Assembly: GCA_038210375.1 (NCBI GenBank)
Contig: JBBQWT010000007.1
Coordinates: 60,212-124,211, forward strand
Direction: 5' to 3'
Length of the DNA: 64,000 bases
Source: JBBQWT01 sp038210375
GTDB taxonomy: Bacteria > Acidobacteriota > Terriglobia > Terriglobales > Acidobacteriaceae
Under the pieces are notes generated by a model. That model was not told the origin of the DNA. It ran no database searches and saw only the letters and a program-made list of their open reading frames with translations. Shown here piece after piece: positions 54,196 through 62,766 of the stretch; the first letter of the stretch is position 1; each line of letters starts with the position of its first letter. The translations under genes and the position numbers were made by a program.

Positions 54196-56667
54196 ATGGC
54201 CTCCGGGAATAACCCCATAACCGCTTCCAACCGCGTCCGCATCGTGGTGGCTTCGTCGGTCATGCTCACCTTTATTTCCTTCTGGCGTGCGGCCGCCATC
54301 GTGCTCAATGACTTGGCGTCCTCGGCGTTTTATGCCGGCGGCATCGCCGAAGAAGCCATCGGAAAGAGCGCCCCGTGGTTCATCCTGGGGGTAATGCTGT
54401 TTTCCTTCACGGTGCGCGCGGTGTACGTGGAAAGCTGCTCCATGTTCGTGCGCGGCGGCGTGTACCGCGTGGTCAAAGAGGCCATGGGCGGTACCCTGGC
54501 CAAGCTCAGCGTTTCCGCGCTGATGTTTGACTACGTCCTTACCGGGCCTATCTCCGGGGTCTCCGCCGGCCAGTACATCGCCGGGCTGGTCAATTCCCTT
54601 TTCCGGTCAGCCGACGTTCACGGATGGATCCCCAACGCGATGCGGATCATGTTTCACGGGCGTCCGCACATCGACGAGAACCTTACCGCGGTCATTCTGG
54701 CGCTTCTGGTCACATTTTATTTCTGGTGGCAGAACATCAAGGGTATTGAAGAATCGAGTGACAAGGCTCTAAAGGTCATGCAGATCACCACGGTGATGGT
54801 GGTCATGCTGTTGCTTTGGTCGGGCCTCACCGTAATCCAACGGCACGCCGCCCTTCCGCCTTTTCCGACGCCTTCTAATCTTCATTTCAGTGACGACGCC
54901 CTCGGCTTCCTCAAGGGCACGGGATTCGTGAAGGCCTTTGGTCTTTTCGGAATCCTGATCGCGTTCGGTCACTCCGTGCTGGCCATGAGCGGCGAGGAAT
55001 CGCTCGCCCAGGTCAACCGGGAGATTGCTCATCCCAAGCTTAAGAACCTGAAGCGCGCGGCTGTGGTCATTGCCATTTACAGTTTCATGTTCACCGGCCT
55101 GGCGTCGCTGCTGGCGGTCATGCTGATTCCCGACAAGGAGCGCATTCCCCTTTACCGCGACAACCTGATTTCAGGGCTGGCCATGAACATGGTGGGACCG
55201 CTGTGGGCGCGGCTGGCTTTTCAGGGCTTCGTGGTGGTGGTGGGCTTTCTGATTCTTTCGGGAGCGGTCAATACCGCCATCATCGGATCCAACGGCGTGG
55301 TCAACCGCATGTCGGAAGATGGCGTGCTTACCGACTGGTTCCGCAAGCCCCATAAGAGATTCGGCACCAGCCACCGCATTATTAACATGATCGTGGGCCT
55401 GCAGATTTTCACCATCATCGCCAGCCGGGGCAACGTGATCGCACTGGGCGACCTTTACGCCTTCGGCGTGATCTGGAGCTTTGCCTTCAATGGAATCTCG
55501 ATGCTGGTATTGCGCTGGAAATACAGGGGTGAGCGCGGTTGGAAAGTTCCTCCTAATTTGCGCATCGGGAAAATCGAGATCCCCATCGGGCTGGCTTCGG
55601 TGACCATGGTGCTGTTGTCGCTGGCCATCGTCAACATCTTCACCAAGTCCAGGGCCACCATCTGGGGCGCGGCATTTTCCGTAGTGTTTCTGGGTGTGTT
55701 CTCCATCTCGGAGCGAATGAACAAGAAAAAGTTCGCCGCCGCCGAGAACCAGATGAAAGAACATTTCCACCTGATTCACCAGGATACGGTGACCCGGCAG
55801 GCCTTAAGCATCAAGCCGGAAAATACGCTGGTGTGCGTCCGCGACTACAACACCCTGGAGCACCTGAAATGGAGCCTGCAGAACACTGAAACCACTGACA
55901 CCGACGTGGTGGTGCTGACGGCCAGGCTGACCGGGCCGGGGAGCGCTGAATACGACTTGCCAATGGAGCAAATTTTTGCCGAGCACGAACAGACGTTGTT
56001 CACGCGCGCGGTTTCCATCGCGGAGAGCGTGGGGCGCCACATTTCACTCATGGTGGTGCCCGCGAGAGATGTTTTCAGCGCGCTGGTGCAGACCGCCAAC
56101 CTGCTCGAATCGTCGACGGTGGTGGCCGGATTATCCAGCAAGATGACGGCGGACGAGCAGAGCTTTCGCATGGGCCAGGCATGGGAAGCCGCCCCGGAGC
56201 CCAAGCGGCAGTTTATTTTTCAAGTGGTTTACCCCGATCACCGGGTGGAATCTTTCCGTATCGGCCCGCACACGCCCACCATGAAGTCCGAGGACGTGCA
56301 ACTGGTGCATCGCATGTGGCTAAACATGCGGCGCGAGCCCCTGATGGAGGATCTGCATCATTCAGATATCGTAACCGCCGCCCTGACCCGGCTGGCGCGC
56401 GACTATGGCCGGGATAAAAATGATGTGCTCGGCCTTCTGCGCAAAGCCCGCAAAGAAACCGCGGTCGTGGATAGGGCGGGCAGCTTTGTGCACGAGCCTG
56501 ATCACTTTGACGAGCTTCCTCCGGCGGCGAATGAACTCGGCTTTCCGGCATTGAGAGCGCCCGATCCGCCAGCCACCGCCAAGGACAACCCCGAACGCGA
56601 TAGTCGCGGCCAGGGCGGAACCAACGCGCCTCCGGTTCCTTCTCCCGCCCCCAAGAAGCCGCTTTAG
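54196..56667 (+). CDS. APC superfamily permease with large cytoplasmic domain
   Basis: 823 residues. About twelve membrane helices in the first 540 residues match an APC-type amino acid/cation transporter: SSAFYAGGIAEEAIGKSAPW, FVRGGVYRVVKEAMGG, AMSGEESLAQVNREIAHPKL and SGAVNTAIIGSNGVVNRMSE. Residues from about 530 form a soluble domain with a USP-like pattern (NTLVCVRDYNTLEHLKWSL, DVVVLTARLTG, VARDV-like ISLMVVPARDVFSALVQTA). A Pro-rich tail ends the protein. The fused domain suggests regulation or ligand sensing. The cysteine dioxygenase gene follows 54 bases downstream, so cysteine or a related amino acid is a candidate substrate (inference). Confidence 0.85.
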   Translation: MASGNNPITASNRVRIVVASSVMLTFISFWRAAAIVLNDLASSAFYAGGIAEEAIGKSAPWFILGVMLFSFTVRAVYVESCSMFVRGGVYRVVKEAMGGTLAKLSVSALMFDYVLTGPISGVSAGQYIAGLVNSLFRSADVHGWIPNAMRIMFHGRPHIDENLTAVILALLVTFYFWWQNIKGIEESSDKALKVMQITTVMVVMLLLWSGLTVIQRHAALPPFPTPSNLHFSDDALGFLKGTGFVKAFGLFGILIAFGHSVLAMSGEESLAQVNREIAHPKLKNLKRAAVVIAIYSFMFTGLASLLAVMLIPDKERIPLYRDNLISGLAMNMVGPLWARLAFQGFVVVVGFLILSGAVNTAIIGSNGVVNRMSEDGVLTDWFRKPHKRFGTSHRIINMIVGLQIFTIIASRGNVIALGDLYAFGVIWSFAFNGISMLVLRWKYRGERGWKVPPNLRIGKIEIPIGLASVTMVLLSLAIVNIFTKSRATIWGAAFSVVFLGVFSISERMNKKKFAAAENQMKEHFHLIHQDTVTRQALSIKPENTLVCVRDYNTLEHLKWSLQNTETTDTDVVVLTARLTGPGSAEYDLPMEQIFAEHEQTLFTRAVSIAESVGRHISLMVVPARDVFSALVQTANLLESSTVVAGLSSKMTADEQSFRMGQAWEAAPEPKRQFIFQVVYPDHRVESFRIGPHTPTMKSEDVQLVHRMWLNMRREPLMEDLHHSDIVTAALTRLARDYGRDKNDVLGLLRKARKETAVVDRAGSFVHEPDHFDELPPAANELGFPALRAPDPPATAKDNPERDSRGQGGTNAPPVPSPAPKKPL

Positions 56668-56721
56668 CGATTGCATCCGCTGGTTGCCCGGTCTATTCTT
56701 TGAGCAGATGACAAGGTATCG

Positions 56722-57411
56722 ATGACCCACCCTCTGCGCACTTCCGTTGACGATTTCATCGCGGGATTGAAGTCGCTGGAGCGCGACACCATCACCACCC
56801 CACTGGTGCATGGTTTTATGGATTCGATGCGCGTCACCGCGGACGAGCTGAAACCCTACACCTTTTTTAACGACGATTTTTATACCCGCAACCTGATTTT
56901 CCGCGACCAGCTTTTCGAAGTGATGGTGATCGCCTGGAAGCCGGGCCACAAAACCGCCATTCATACGCACAATGGCCAACTGGGTTGGATGGCGGTGCCG
57001 CAGGGACAGGTTTCCGTCCACCGTTACAAGTACCTGGGATGCAATGCGCCGGAGAATCAGAACGTGGTGGGAATGGACTGCACCGGCGGCGCCACCTTCA
57101 TCGATATCGAGAGGCAGGACACGGAGGAATGTCACGCCGAAGGCGGCATTCACCTGGTCGACAAGCTGCAGACCATTCACCAGATCGAAAACCGCGACGA
57201 AGCCAGGGCCGGGTGCGTCTCCCTGCACGTTTATTCCCTGCCTTTTGATTCCTGCATCGCGTTCGACCTGGAGCATAACCGCTGCCACCGCAAACCGCTG
57301 AGCTATTACAGCCGCTACGGCCACGTGGAAGTGGATCCGCCTCCCGCCAATCCCGCCATGGGACTGGTCACGCTCTCCACCGGCGCTTCGTCGAACCGGA
57401 AACCGGCCTAA
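56722..57411 (+). CDS. Type I cysteine dioxygenase
   Basis: The 229-residue cupin enzyme oxidises cysteine to cysteine sulfinic acid with non-heme iron. The three-histidine iron site is H81 and H83 (IHTHNGQLGW) and H169 (SLHVYSLPFD). The region CHRKPLSYYSRYG holds the conserved tyrosine near the site. Other family members act on 3-mercaptopropionate or similar thiols, so cysteine is likely but not certain. It is downstream of the APC permease, and the pair may import and oxidise a thiol amino acid. Confidence 0.93.
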   Translation: MTHPLRTSVDDFIAGLKSLERDTITTPLVHGFMDSMRVTADELKPYTFFNDDFYTRNLIFRDQLFEVMVIAWKPGHKTAIHTHNGQLGWMAVPQGQVSVHRYKYLGCNAPENQNVVGMDCTGGATFIDIERQDTEECHAEGGIHLVDKLQTIHQIENRDEARAGCVSLHVYSLPFDSCIAFDLEHNRCHRKPLSYYSRYGHVEVDPPPANPAMGLVTLSTGASSNRKPA

Positions 57412-57413
57412 CG

Positions 57414-58019
57414 CTACCCTAGCCGCTCCAGATTTTCGCGCACATAATCCACCATTTCAGCAGTTACGTACTGAGGCGGGGTCACGTAAAACTTGCGCTT
57501 CCCTGCCAGCAGCGAAGGCGAAACATTTTCCCAGCGCATCTCCGGGCCGGCATGTACCACCAGAGCATCGGCGCGGTCGAGAAATTCGCGGGATGAACCC
57601 TTGAAATCCTCGTTCGCGGGATCGAGAACGGAAAGATAAAGATCAGGCCGCAAAAATTTTACGGCGCTGTTGGATTCGACGATGACGTTGCCGGCGCCGG
57701 CGAGGTGACGCCGCAGGTCGGGAATGACTTCGGCCAGCATTCCCTGCCGGGTCCGCACCCAGAGCGAGTGGGCGGCGCCTGCCTGCAAAAATCTGGAAGT
57801 ATCATTTTTTCCCGAAGGCAGGCGCTCTTCGCTGATGGCCCAGCTGTGGTCATCGGTGGCGCAGTCACAGGGGGCCCCGTCGAGCGAACAGAACTGGTGG
57901 CCGAACTGGGTGATTTTGACGGCCGTCCAGTGATAGGCGGGCAAAGCTGCGATCAGGCCGGCGACCACGCTGGTCTTGCCCACGTTGCGGGAATGCCCGC
58001 CGATCATGATCATTGCCAT
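57414..58019 (-). CDS. MobB-like P-loop NTPase of unknown role
   Basis: 201 residues. Walker A is GGHSRNVGKTSVVAGL (residues about 7-22), and VKITQFGHQF and VIVESNSAVKFLRPDLYLSV are MobB/SIMIBI-type NTPase elements. MobB partners with MobA in molybdenum cofactor guanylylation, but this protein lacks enough family features to say so. A cysteine cluster (FCSLDGAPCDC) is unusual and may bind metal or be redox-active. The gene ends two bases after cysteine dioxygenase on the opposite strand; it lies 50 bases downstream of the acyltransferase. Confidence 0.7.
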   Translation of the reverse strand: MAMIMIGGHSRNVGKTSVVAGLIAALPAYHWTAVKITQFGHQFCSLDGAPCDCATDDHSWAISEERLPSGKNDTSRFLQAGAAHSLWVRTRQGMLAEVIPDLRRHLAGAGNVIVESNSAVKFLRPDLYLSVLDPANEDFKGSSREFLDRADALVVHAGPEMRWENVSPSLLAGKRKFYVTPPQYVTAEMVDYVRENLERLG

Positions 58020-58069
58020 GGTTGTTATTATGACGGTTCGCGCGCCCGAATACCCAGGCTAGGCCGCGT

Positions 58070-58972
58070 TCATCGATAGAGCGCGGGTTGCCCTTCGGGG
58101 CGGGCCTTCCATCTTCGATGGACCCACAACCACTGGTGGGGAAATTTGCGGACGTAGCCTTCGATGACCAGATTGAAGGCGGCCGTATTGGCGATGGCAT
58201 CGGCTTCGGCATCGCCGGTGCGAACCAGCGGCAACGCCGGGTCAAAGCGTACGCGGTACTTGCCCAGGGCTGAATCCCATATGGTGAAGGCGGGGACCAC
58301 GGCGGCGCCGGTATGCAACGCTACCTTCGCGGCGCCGCTGGCGGTGCAGGCGGGAACACCGAAAAAGTTTACGAACACGCCCTGCGGCGGGGTCATATTG
58401 GTATCCATCAGCAGGCCCACGGTTTCACCCTGGTGCATGGCGGCGAGCAGTCCGCGGGCGAAATCCTGCTTGCTGAAGGTCTGGTTCCCATGCAGCGTGC
58501 GGTAGCGGTCCACCATGCGGTCGAGATAAGGGTTATCGAGGCCGCGGACCACGATGTTCATGCGGTTGCCGTGCAGCGAATGAGCAAAGGAGCCCAGCTC
58601 CCAGGCGCCGAGGTGGGCGGTGAGGAACAGCACTCCCTTGCCCAGGCGGCGCGCGTTGTCGAAATTTTCGAACCCGTCGTAGATCATGACCTCATGCAGG
58701 TTTTCCCTGGTGTACCGGGGAAACATGCAGAACTCGGCAAGCTGCCTGCCCAGCGACACGAAGACGCCGCGAACGATGGCGGCGCGCGCGGCCCGCGACT
58801 TTTCGGGGAAAGCAATTTGCAGGTTGCGCATGCCCACCGAACGCAGCCGCGGATGCACCACATAAACCAGCATTCCCAGCAGAATTCCGGCGGCGCGCGC
58901 CAATGGCCGGGGCAGAAGTCCAATAAACCGCATGACCAGCCACACCGGCGCAAATTCAAGCTTATGGCGCAT
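58070..58972 (-). CDS. Lysophospholipid/lipid A acyltransferase, LpxL/HtrB family
   Basis: The 300-residue inner-membrane acyltransferase has an N-terminal anchor (PVWLVMRFIGLLPRPLARAA) and the HxxxxE motif in FLTAHLGAWELGSFAHSL. NQTFSKQDFARGLLAAM and GLLMDTNMTPPQGVFVNFFG match the LpxL-type fold. It adds an acyl chain to a glycolipid or lipid A precursor in the cytoplasmic leaflet. Together with lnt and the Tes-like protein it adds to the lipid-envelope theme of the window. A short spacer (50 bases) separates it from the P-loop NTPase gene. Confidence 0.85.
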   Translation of the reverse strand: MRHKLEFAPVWLVMRFIGLLPRPLARAAGILLGMLVYVVHPRLRSVGMRNLQIAFPEKSRAARAAIVRGVFVSLGRQLAEFCMFPRYTRENLHEVMIYDGFENFDNARRLGKGVLFLTAHLGAWELGSFAHSLHGNRMNIVVRGLDNPYLDRMVDRYRTLHGNQTFSKQDFARGLLAAMHQGETVGLLMDTNMTPPQGVFVNFFGVPACTASGAAKVALHTGAAVVPAFTIWDSALGKYRVRFDPALPLVRTGDAEADAIANTAAFNLVIEGYVRKFPHQWLWVHRRWKARPEGQPALYR

Positions 58973-59177
58973 ATTACGTCAGGTCCGCATTGCTCGAGCT
59001 TCCAGCAAGGTCTTCAAAGCATAATTTATTGGAGCAGCACTTGCTATTGAGGCGAATGTTCGATTTGTAAAGAGCAGGGAAAATCGCAAGCCGCGCTCGC
59101 TCCGCGACAATTAAATAAGGGAGGTGCATAATATTGGGCGGGAACCGTGTTTACCTCTCTGCTCAAAGGAGCATTAC

Positions 59178-59747
59178 GTGAAAATCATCGTGTTGTCGCT
59201 TTTGGGAGCATGCATGTTGCTCACCTCGTGCAAAGTGAGCCAGCCGGGAGGCCTGGAAAGCACGATTGCGCAAGGCGTCAAAACCAACCTGACGATTGGC
59301 GGCAAAGAATGGAAGAACCCCGTGGCCTACTCCGAAGCTGCCGCCAAGGAAGGCGGAGAGCATTTCCAGCATCATTGCCAGATCTGCCACGGCCTCGATG
59401 GCCACGCGACCGGAGTACCCTTTGCGGCGCAGATGTCACCGCCGGTGCCCGATCTTATGGAGAAGGACATCCAGGGGTACACCGATGGGCAGATGAAATG
59501 GATCATCCAGAATGGAATCGGACCGTCGGGAATGCCGGCGTGGCATGGAATTCTGGAAGACGACGAGATGTGGAAGATCGTGCACTACATTCGCCACTTA
59601 CCGGCGAAGGGCAGCCTGGGCGCTCCCAAGATTTTCGAGGAAGAAGCCGCGGAACATTCGGCGATGGAAAAAGGTGAAGCTATGGCGCCGGGAGCAGCGG
59701 CAAAGCCAGCAGGACATCACCACCAGCACCATGGCGCGGAGAAGTAG
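59178..59747 (+). CDS. Lipoprotein c-type cytochrome with His-rich tail
   Basis: 189 residues from a GTG with AAAGGAG at good spacing. The lipobox LLTSC directs lipidation. The cytochrome c heme site is CQICH (HHCQICHGLDGHATG), and the distal methionine ligand is probably in SGMPAWHG. The C-terminal tail is rich in histidine (PAGHHHQHHGAEK) and may bind metal. Heme attachment would use the Ccm system at 9659-12600, although the genes are 47 kb apart. Mono-heme, periplasm-facing, probably an electron carrier; partner unknown. Confidence 0.9.
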   Translation: MKIIVLSLLGACMLLTSCKVSQPGGLESTIAQGVKTNLTIGGKEWKNPVAYSEAAAKEGGEHFQHHCQICHGLDGHATGVPFAAQMSPPVPDLMEKDIQGYTDGQMKWIIQNGIGPSGMPAWHGILEDDEMWKIVHYIRHLPAKGSLGAPKIFEEEAAEHSAMEKGEAMAPGAAAKPAGHHHQHHGAEK

Positions 59748-59797
59748 CCTGGGGGAATTTCTTTACCAGGATAAATTGGTCCTGCCGCATCAAGTGA

Positions 59798-60496
59798 TTA
59801 GTTCGGCCGAAGCAGGTTGTGGGTGATCGCGTGGACGGTCAGCTCGATGCGATTTTTTACACCTACCTTGCGCATCAACTTGGCGACATGGGCTTTCACG
59901 GTGCGTTCTTCGATTCCCAATCCCTTGCCGACTTCGCGGTTGGAGCTGCCTGCTACCAGCAATTCCAGCACCTGCTTTTCGCGGGCGGTGAACTGTACCC
60001 GACCCGCCGGAAAAACATTGCCGGGCGAATTGGCCACCCGCTCGATGAAGAGCGACAGCACGCGGCGCGGCGCCCATACTGAGCCCTGGTGCACCATGCG
60101 CAAGGCCATTAGAAAGTCGGCTGGTCCTGAGGCTTCTTCCACGTAGCCCTTGGCCCCCGCGGTCAGGGCTTTCAGAATGGTTTCGTCGGCGGCGCCGTTG
60201 CCGGTCACGATGATGCGCAGATCAAACCGTGCGGCCTTGATGGTGGCCATCACCTCGAATAGATTTTGACCTGGCCGGTTGCTCAGTAGAACCAGGTCAA
60301 CATCACGCCGCAGCAGCAAGTCGGTGACGGAGCAGGCGCTTAGTAGCAGGTCGCGCTCGTTCTCGAACAGCGAGTTAAAACCAATAAAACGCAGGGGATC
60401 GGTATCGACGACAGCGATGCGGATCACACTGGTGGCGCGGTTCTGGACTGGGGGCCTCTCGACCTTCGGGTACTGCGTTGCTTGCATGTTTAACAT
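59798..60496 (-). CDS. LuxR-type regulator with atypical receiver domain
   Basis: About 232 residues (ATG at 60487 also possible). The N-terminal receiver-like domain (IRIAVVDTDPLRFIGFNSLF, IIVTGNGAADETILKALTAG) has Ser where the phosphorylated Asp should stand: VDLVLLSNRPGQN instead of a DxDL-type strand. The C-terminal NarL/FixJ HTH is QFTAREKQVLELLVAGSSNR followed by EVGKGLGIEERTVKAHVAKL. It is therefore probably a phosphorylation-independent regulator. It is convergent with the cytochrome gene (50 bases between ends). Its target is unknown. Confidence 0.85.
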   Translation of the reverse strand: MLNMQATQYPKVERPPVQNRATSVIRIAVVDTDPLRFIGFNSLFENERDLLLSACSVTDLLLRRDVDLVLLSNRPGQNLFEVMATIKAARFDLRIIVTGNGAADETILKALTAGAKGYVEEASGPADFLMALRMVHQGSVWAPRRVLSLFIERVANSPGNVFPAGRVQFTAREKQVLELLVAGSSNREVGKGLGIEERTVKAHVAKLMRKVGVKNRIELTVHAITHNLLRPN

Positions 60497-60887
60497 AATA
60501 TTTCGAGTCTATCGGAGCGCGGAAAACCTGCCTAAGCACCAAAGTAACCTGGCGTCCGTAGTGGCGATCGGGCCAACCCGATGGCATGAAATTCCGCAAG
60601 ATGACGAAAGGCGGTGGCCGGCCGGGAATAGACGGGAAACCCTTGCTTACTTTCTCTGATTCAACTGCTGGGGTTGCCGAGGGCAACTGCAACAGCAAAG
60701 GAAAACGCGAGGTTCTTCGCTCAAACAAGAAGCAAAAGCTCGCACCAGAATGACAATGGGTAGGGGGTTTTCGCTTATCAAGTCTCTCTATGCAAATTCT
60801 TGAGCGTGCCGAGGGGCAAAAACTCACCGCTCAAAGAACAGCAGGCTAGAGCGAGGCCGGGCGGCTGGTTTGGCGGGTCGAAGCGGC
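60497..60887. other. Intergenic region with a dispersed repeat copy (d)
   Basis: A 76-base dispersed repeat copy at 60681-60756 reads, on the minus strand, TTGTCATTCTGGTGCGAGCT, then a stretch ending AGCGAAGAACCTCGCG and TTTTCCTTTGCTGTTG. It is the closest match to the N-terminal coding region of the ASPIC gene at 34551. The rest has no gene by composition. Confidence 0.55.
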
Positions 60888-61139
60888 TTAATGCAGGAAC
60901 GTCGGGCGGATCCAGTAGATGTAGCCCAGGTACATGATTACCAGGACCACGCAGCTCAGTAGAAAGTTTCGCAGCGAGCTGAACATCCAGGACAAAACGA
61001 TTACGATACCGCCGATGGCCATGGCGCCGAGTCCGATTACGATCGCGGCTTTGAGCACCATGAAGACTAGTTCGGGCAGCGAGCTCGGATTGGGCGCGGC
61101 CAAGGCCAGGCGATGGATCGTCTCTTGCTTCCCAAGCAT
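60888..61139 (-). CDS. Small two-helix membrane protein
   Basis: 83 residues from the ATG at 61139 with AGGGA seven bases upstream. Two hydrophobic segments, VFMVLKAAIVIGLGAMAIGG and LRNFLLSCVVLVIMYLGYIY, are joined by IVIVLSWMFSS; a longer reading from TTG 61166 adds nine residues. No domain is recognised. It stands alone between repeat-containing gaps. Confidence 0.65.
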   Translation of the reverse strand: MLGKQETIHRLALAAPNPSSLPELVFMVLKAAIVIGLGAMAIGGIVIVLSWMFSSLRNFLLSCVVLVIMYLGYIYWIRPTFLH

Positions 61140-61283
61140 GTTGGCGTCCCTTTCCGGCAACTGCAACCAGGTAGAGGTTTGGAGTTCAAGATTTGGATGT
61201 TCAGAGCGCCGATTCTGTTGTACACCGGCAGAAATTCGCTAACCGGCCTCTTTCAGCGGCTGCTGGCCTATGCGGCCTGCAAC

Positions 61284-61994
61284 CTATTGGTTTTGGATTT
61301 CGGTAGCCTTCCCCTCCTGGTAAGTAATGGTGAGAGGTTTTCCCCCATCGGGATATTTGACGACCCTCGCCCCTTCCGCACCTGAGCCTTGGGGAATGCC
61401 GAATCCCACGGCAAAGCTGGCCTGCAGCTCGTTCATGCCGGGCTTGACCTGGTGCTGGTGGATTGACTGCCACACATCCGCTGACCAGTGTTTGTAAAGC
61501 TGCTCCGGGTCCTCAATAAAAAAGACTTCATCGGAGTAAATCTGCATATCCGAGCCCTGGGTCACACCGACCTGCACCGCGACTGGCCTGCCGTCCTTAT
61601 TGAAAATCGCCATGATGGGCTGGCCGCCCGCGCCGCCGATGTGATCCTGGAAGACGTCGGTAATTCTTAATTCCTCCAGGGGAAGCAGCATGCCACGTTC
61701 GGTGGAAAAATCGGCGTGCTTGCGGCGGGCGTCCCATAAGAAGTAGGGGTAGCGGTAGCCGTCGCGCACCCAGGCCGGCTGTTTGGCAAGCGCCCTGGCC
61801 GACGCGATGTCGTAGGGATGCAGCTTGCGCGGGGTCACGTAGTAATCGGGATTGAGCCCGCGGGCAGTGGTTTCCGGGGCAGCTGGCGCGGAATGCCGAT
61901 GATAATAAATGATTCCGACGCGCAGCGATGAAGCGATCAGCAGGACCACCAGAAAAATCTGAAGCATCTTCAGAGTTTGCGGTTTGATGTACAT
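61284..61994 (-). CDS. Membrane-anchored protein of unknown function
   Basis: About 236 residues. An N-terminal membrane segment (LQIFLVVLLIASSLRVGIIY) anchors a soluble domain with HPYDIASARALAKQPAWVRD, TERGMLLPLEELRITDVFQD and IYSDEVFFIEDPEQLYKHWS. The C-terminus is beta-like. No known domain is recognised. The ATG at 61994 directly precedes the anchor. It is divergent from sufT, with 121 bases between. Confidence 0.65.
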   Translation of the reverse strand: MYIKPQTLKMLQIFLVVLLIASSLRVGIIYYHRHSAPAAPETTARGLNPDYYVTPRKLHPYDIASARALAKQPAWVRDGYRYPYFLWDARRKHADFSTERGMLLPLEELRITDVFQDHIGGAGGQPIMAIFNKDGRPVAVQVGVTQGSDMQIYSDEVFFIEDPEQLYKHWSADVWQSIHQHQVKPGMNELQASFAVGFGIPQGSGAEGARVVKYPDGGKPLTITYQEGKATEIQNQ

Positions 61995-62115
61995 AGGGAT
62001 TAATTCTAAGGGGTAAAGCAAAATCCACGCCAAACACAGTTTGCAGCCCAAATGTGTGGCGTCAGCCCGCTGATTTACAATGAAGATGCGCGCCTATCAA
62101 CGAGGTCAACCTTAA

Positions 62116-62457
62116 GTGCCTACCCGCGAAGAAATTATGACTGCGCTGTGCGATTGCTACGACCCGGAAATTCCGGTCAACATCGTGGACCTGGGATTGA
62201 TCTACGACGTCCGGGTGCTGCCCGGCGAGGAAACAGCGCCGCCCGAAACAACCGTTCCCGCCGATTGCAAGGTGGAAGTGGATATGACACTCACCGCGCA
62301 GGGATGCCCCTCGCACGTCGAGATCGGCCAGCAGGTGAAGCGCCGGATCGAGCAGATGCCCGGGGTAAAGGAAGCTAACGTCAATGTGGTCTGGAGCCCA
62401 CCCTGGGGCCCGGAAAAGATGAGCCAGGCCGCCAAGGATAAATTGGGCATCGGCTAG
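62116..62457 (+). CDS. sufT: SufT-like Fe-S assembly protein (MIP18/DUF59 family)
   Basis: 113 residues from a GTG start, with GAGG ten bases upstream. MIP18/DUF59 hallmarks are DPEIPVNIVDLGLIYDVRV and MTLTAQGCPSHVEIGQQVKR, with the conserved Cys in the GCP turn. The family helps mature iron-sulfur proteins; PaaD-type relatives exist, but no phenylacetate genes are nearby. A hairpin follows the stop. The radical SAM enzyme and mutY in the window need such clusters. Confidence 0.88.
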   Translation: MPTREEIMTALCDCYDPEIPVNIVDLGLIYDVRVLPGEETAPPETTVPADCKVEVDMTLTAQGCPSHVEIGQQVKRRIEQMPGVKEANVNVVWSPPWGPEKMSQAAKDKLGIG

Positions 62458-62470
62458 GCCCGGGCAATTT

Positions 62471-62503
62471 AAAAGGAAGCGGCTTCGGTCGCGTCCTTTT
62501 TTT
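62471..62503 (+). terminator. Hairpin terminator between sufT and the small membrane gene
   Basis: AAAAGGA/TCCTTTT and GCG/CGC pairs surround a GCTTCGGT loop, followed by a T run. It works best for sufT on the plus strand and could also serve the convergent gene ending at 62512. Confidence 0.7.
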
Positions 62504-62511
62504 GCAAAGAT

Positions 62512-62766
62512 CTAGGCGGTGAGACGCTTGCCCTGCTCTGACAGGCGATCCACCAGTTCGATCACGCTGTTCACTATCTTGGAGCTCTTCTCAATAAATT
62601 CCGGGGTGTCACGCCACAAGGTCTCGAACTGTTGAGGATATTCGGTGGCGAGGGTGGCGAGAGCGATTCCGCCGAGGGTCATCGCGGCGGTGCGCTGTCC
62701 GCGCAGCAGCAGTGCAATGCCGATGCCGAATGATCCGTAGATGAGGGCTTTCTTAGTGTTGTCCAT
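62512..62766 (-). CDS. Small membrane protein of unknown function
   Basis: 84 residues: an N-terminal hydrophobic region (ALIYGSFGIGIALLLRG and TAAMTLGGIALATLATEYPQ) and a charged helix (IVNSVIELVDRLSEQGKRLT). It resembles small envelope-associated proteins but has no named domain that I recognise. Confidence 0.65.
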   Translation of the reverse strand: MDNTKKALIYGSFGIGIALLLRGQRTAAMTLGGIALATLATEYPQQFETLWRDTPEFIEKSSKIVNSVIELVDRLSEQGKRLTA

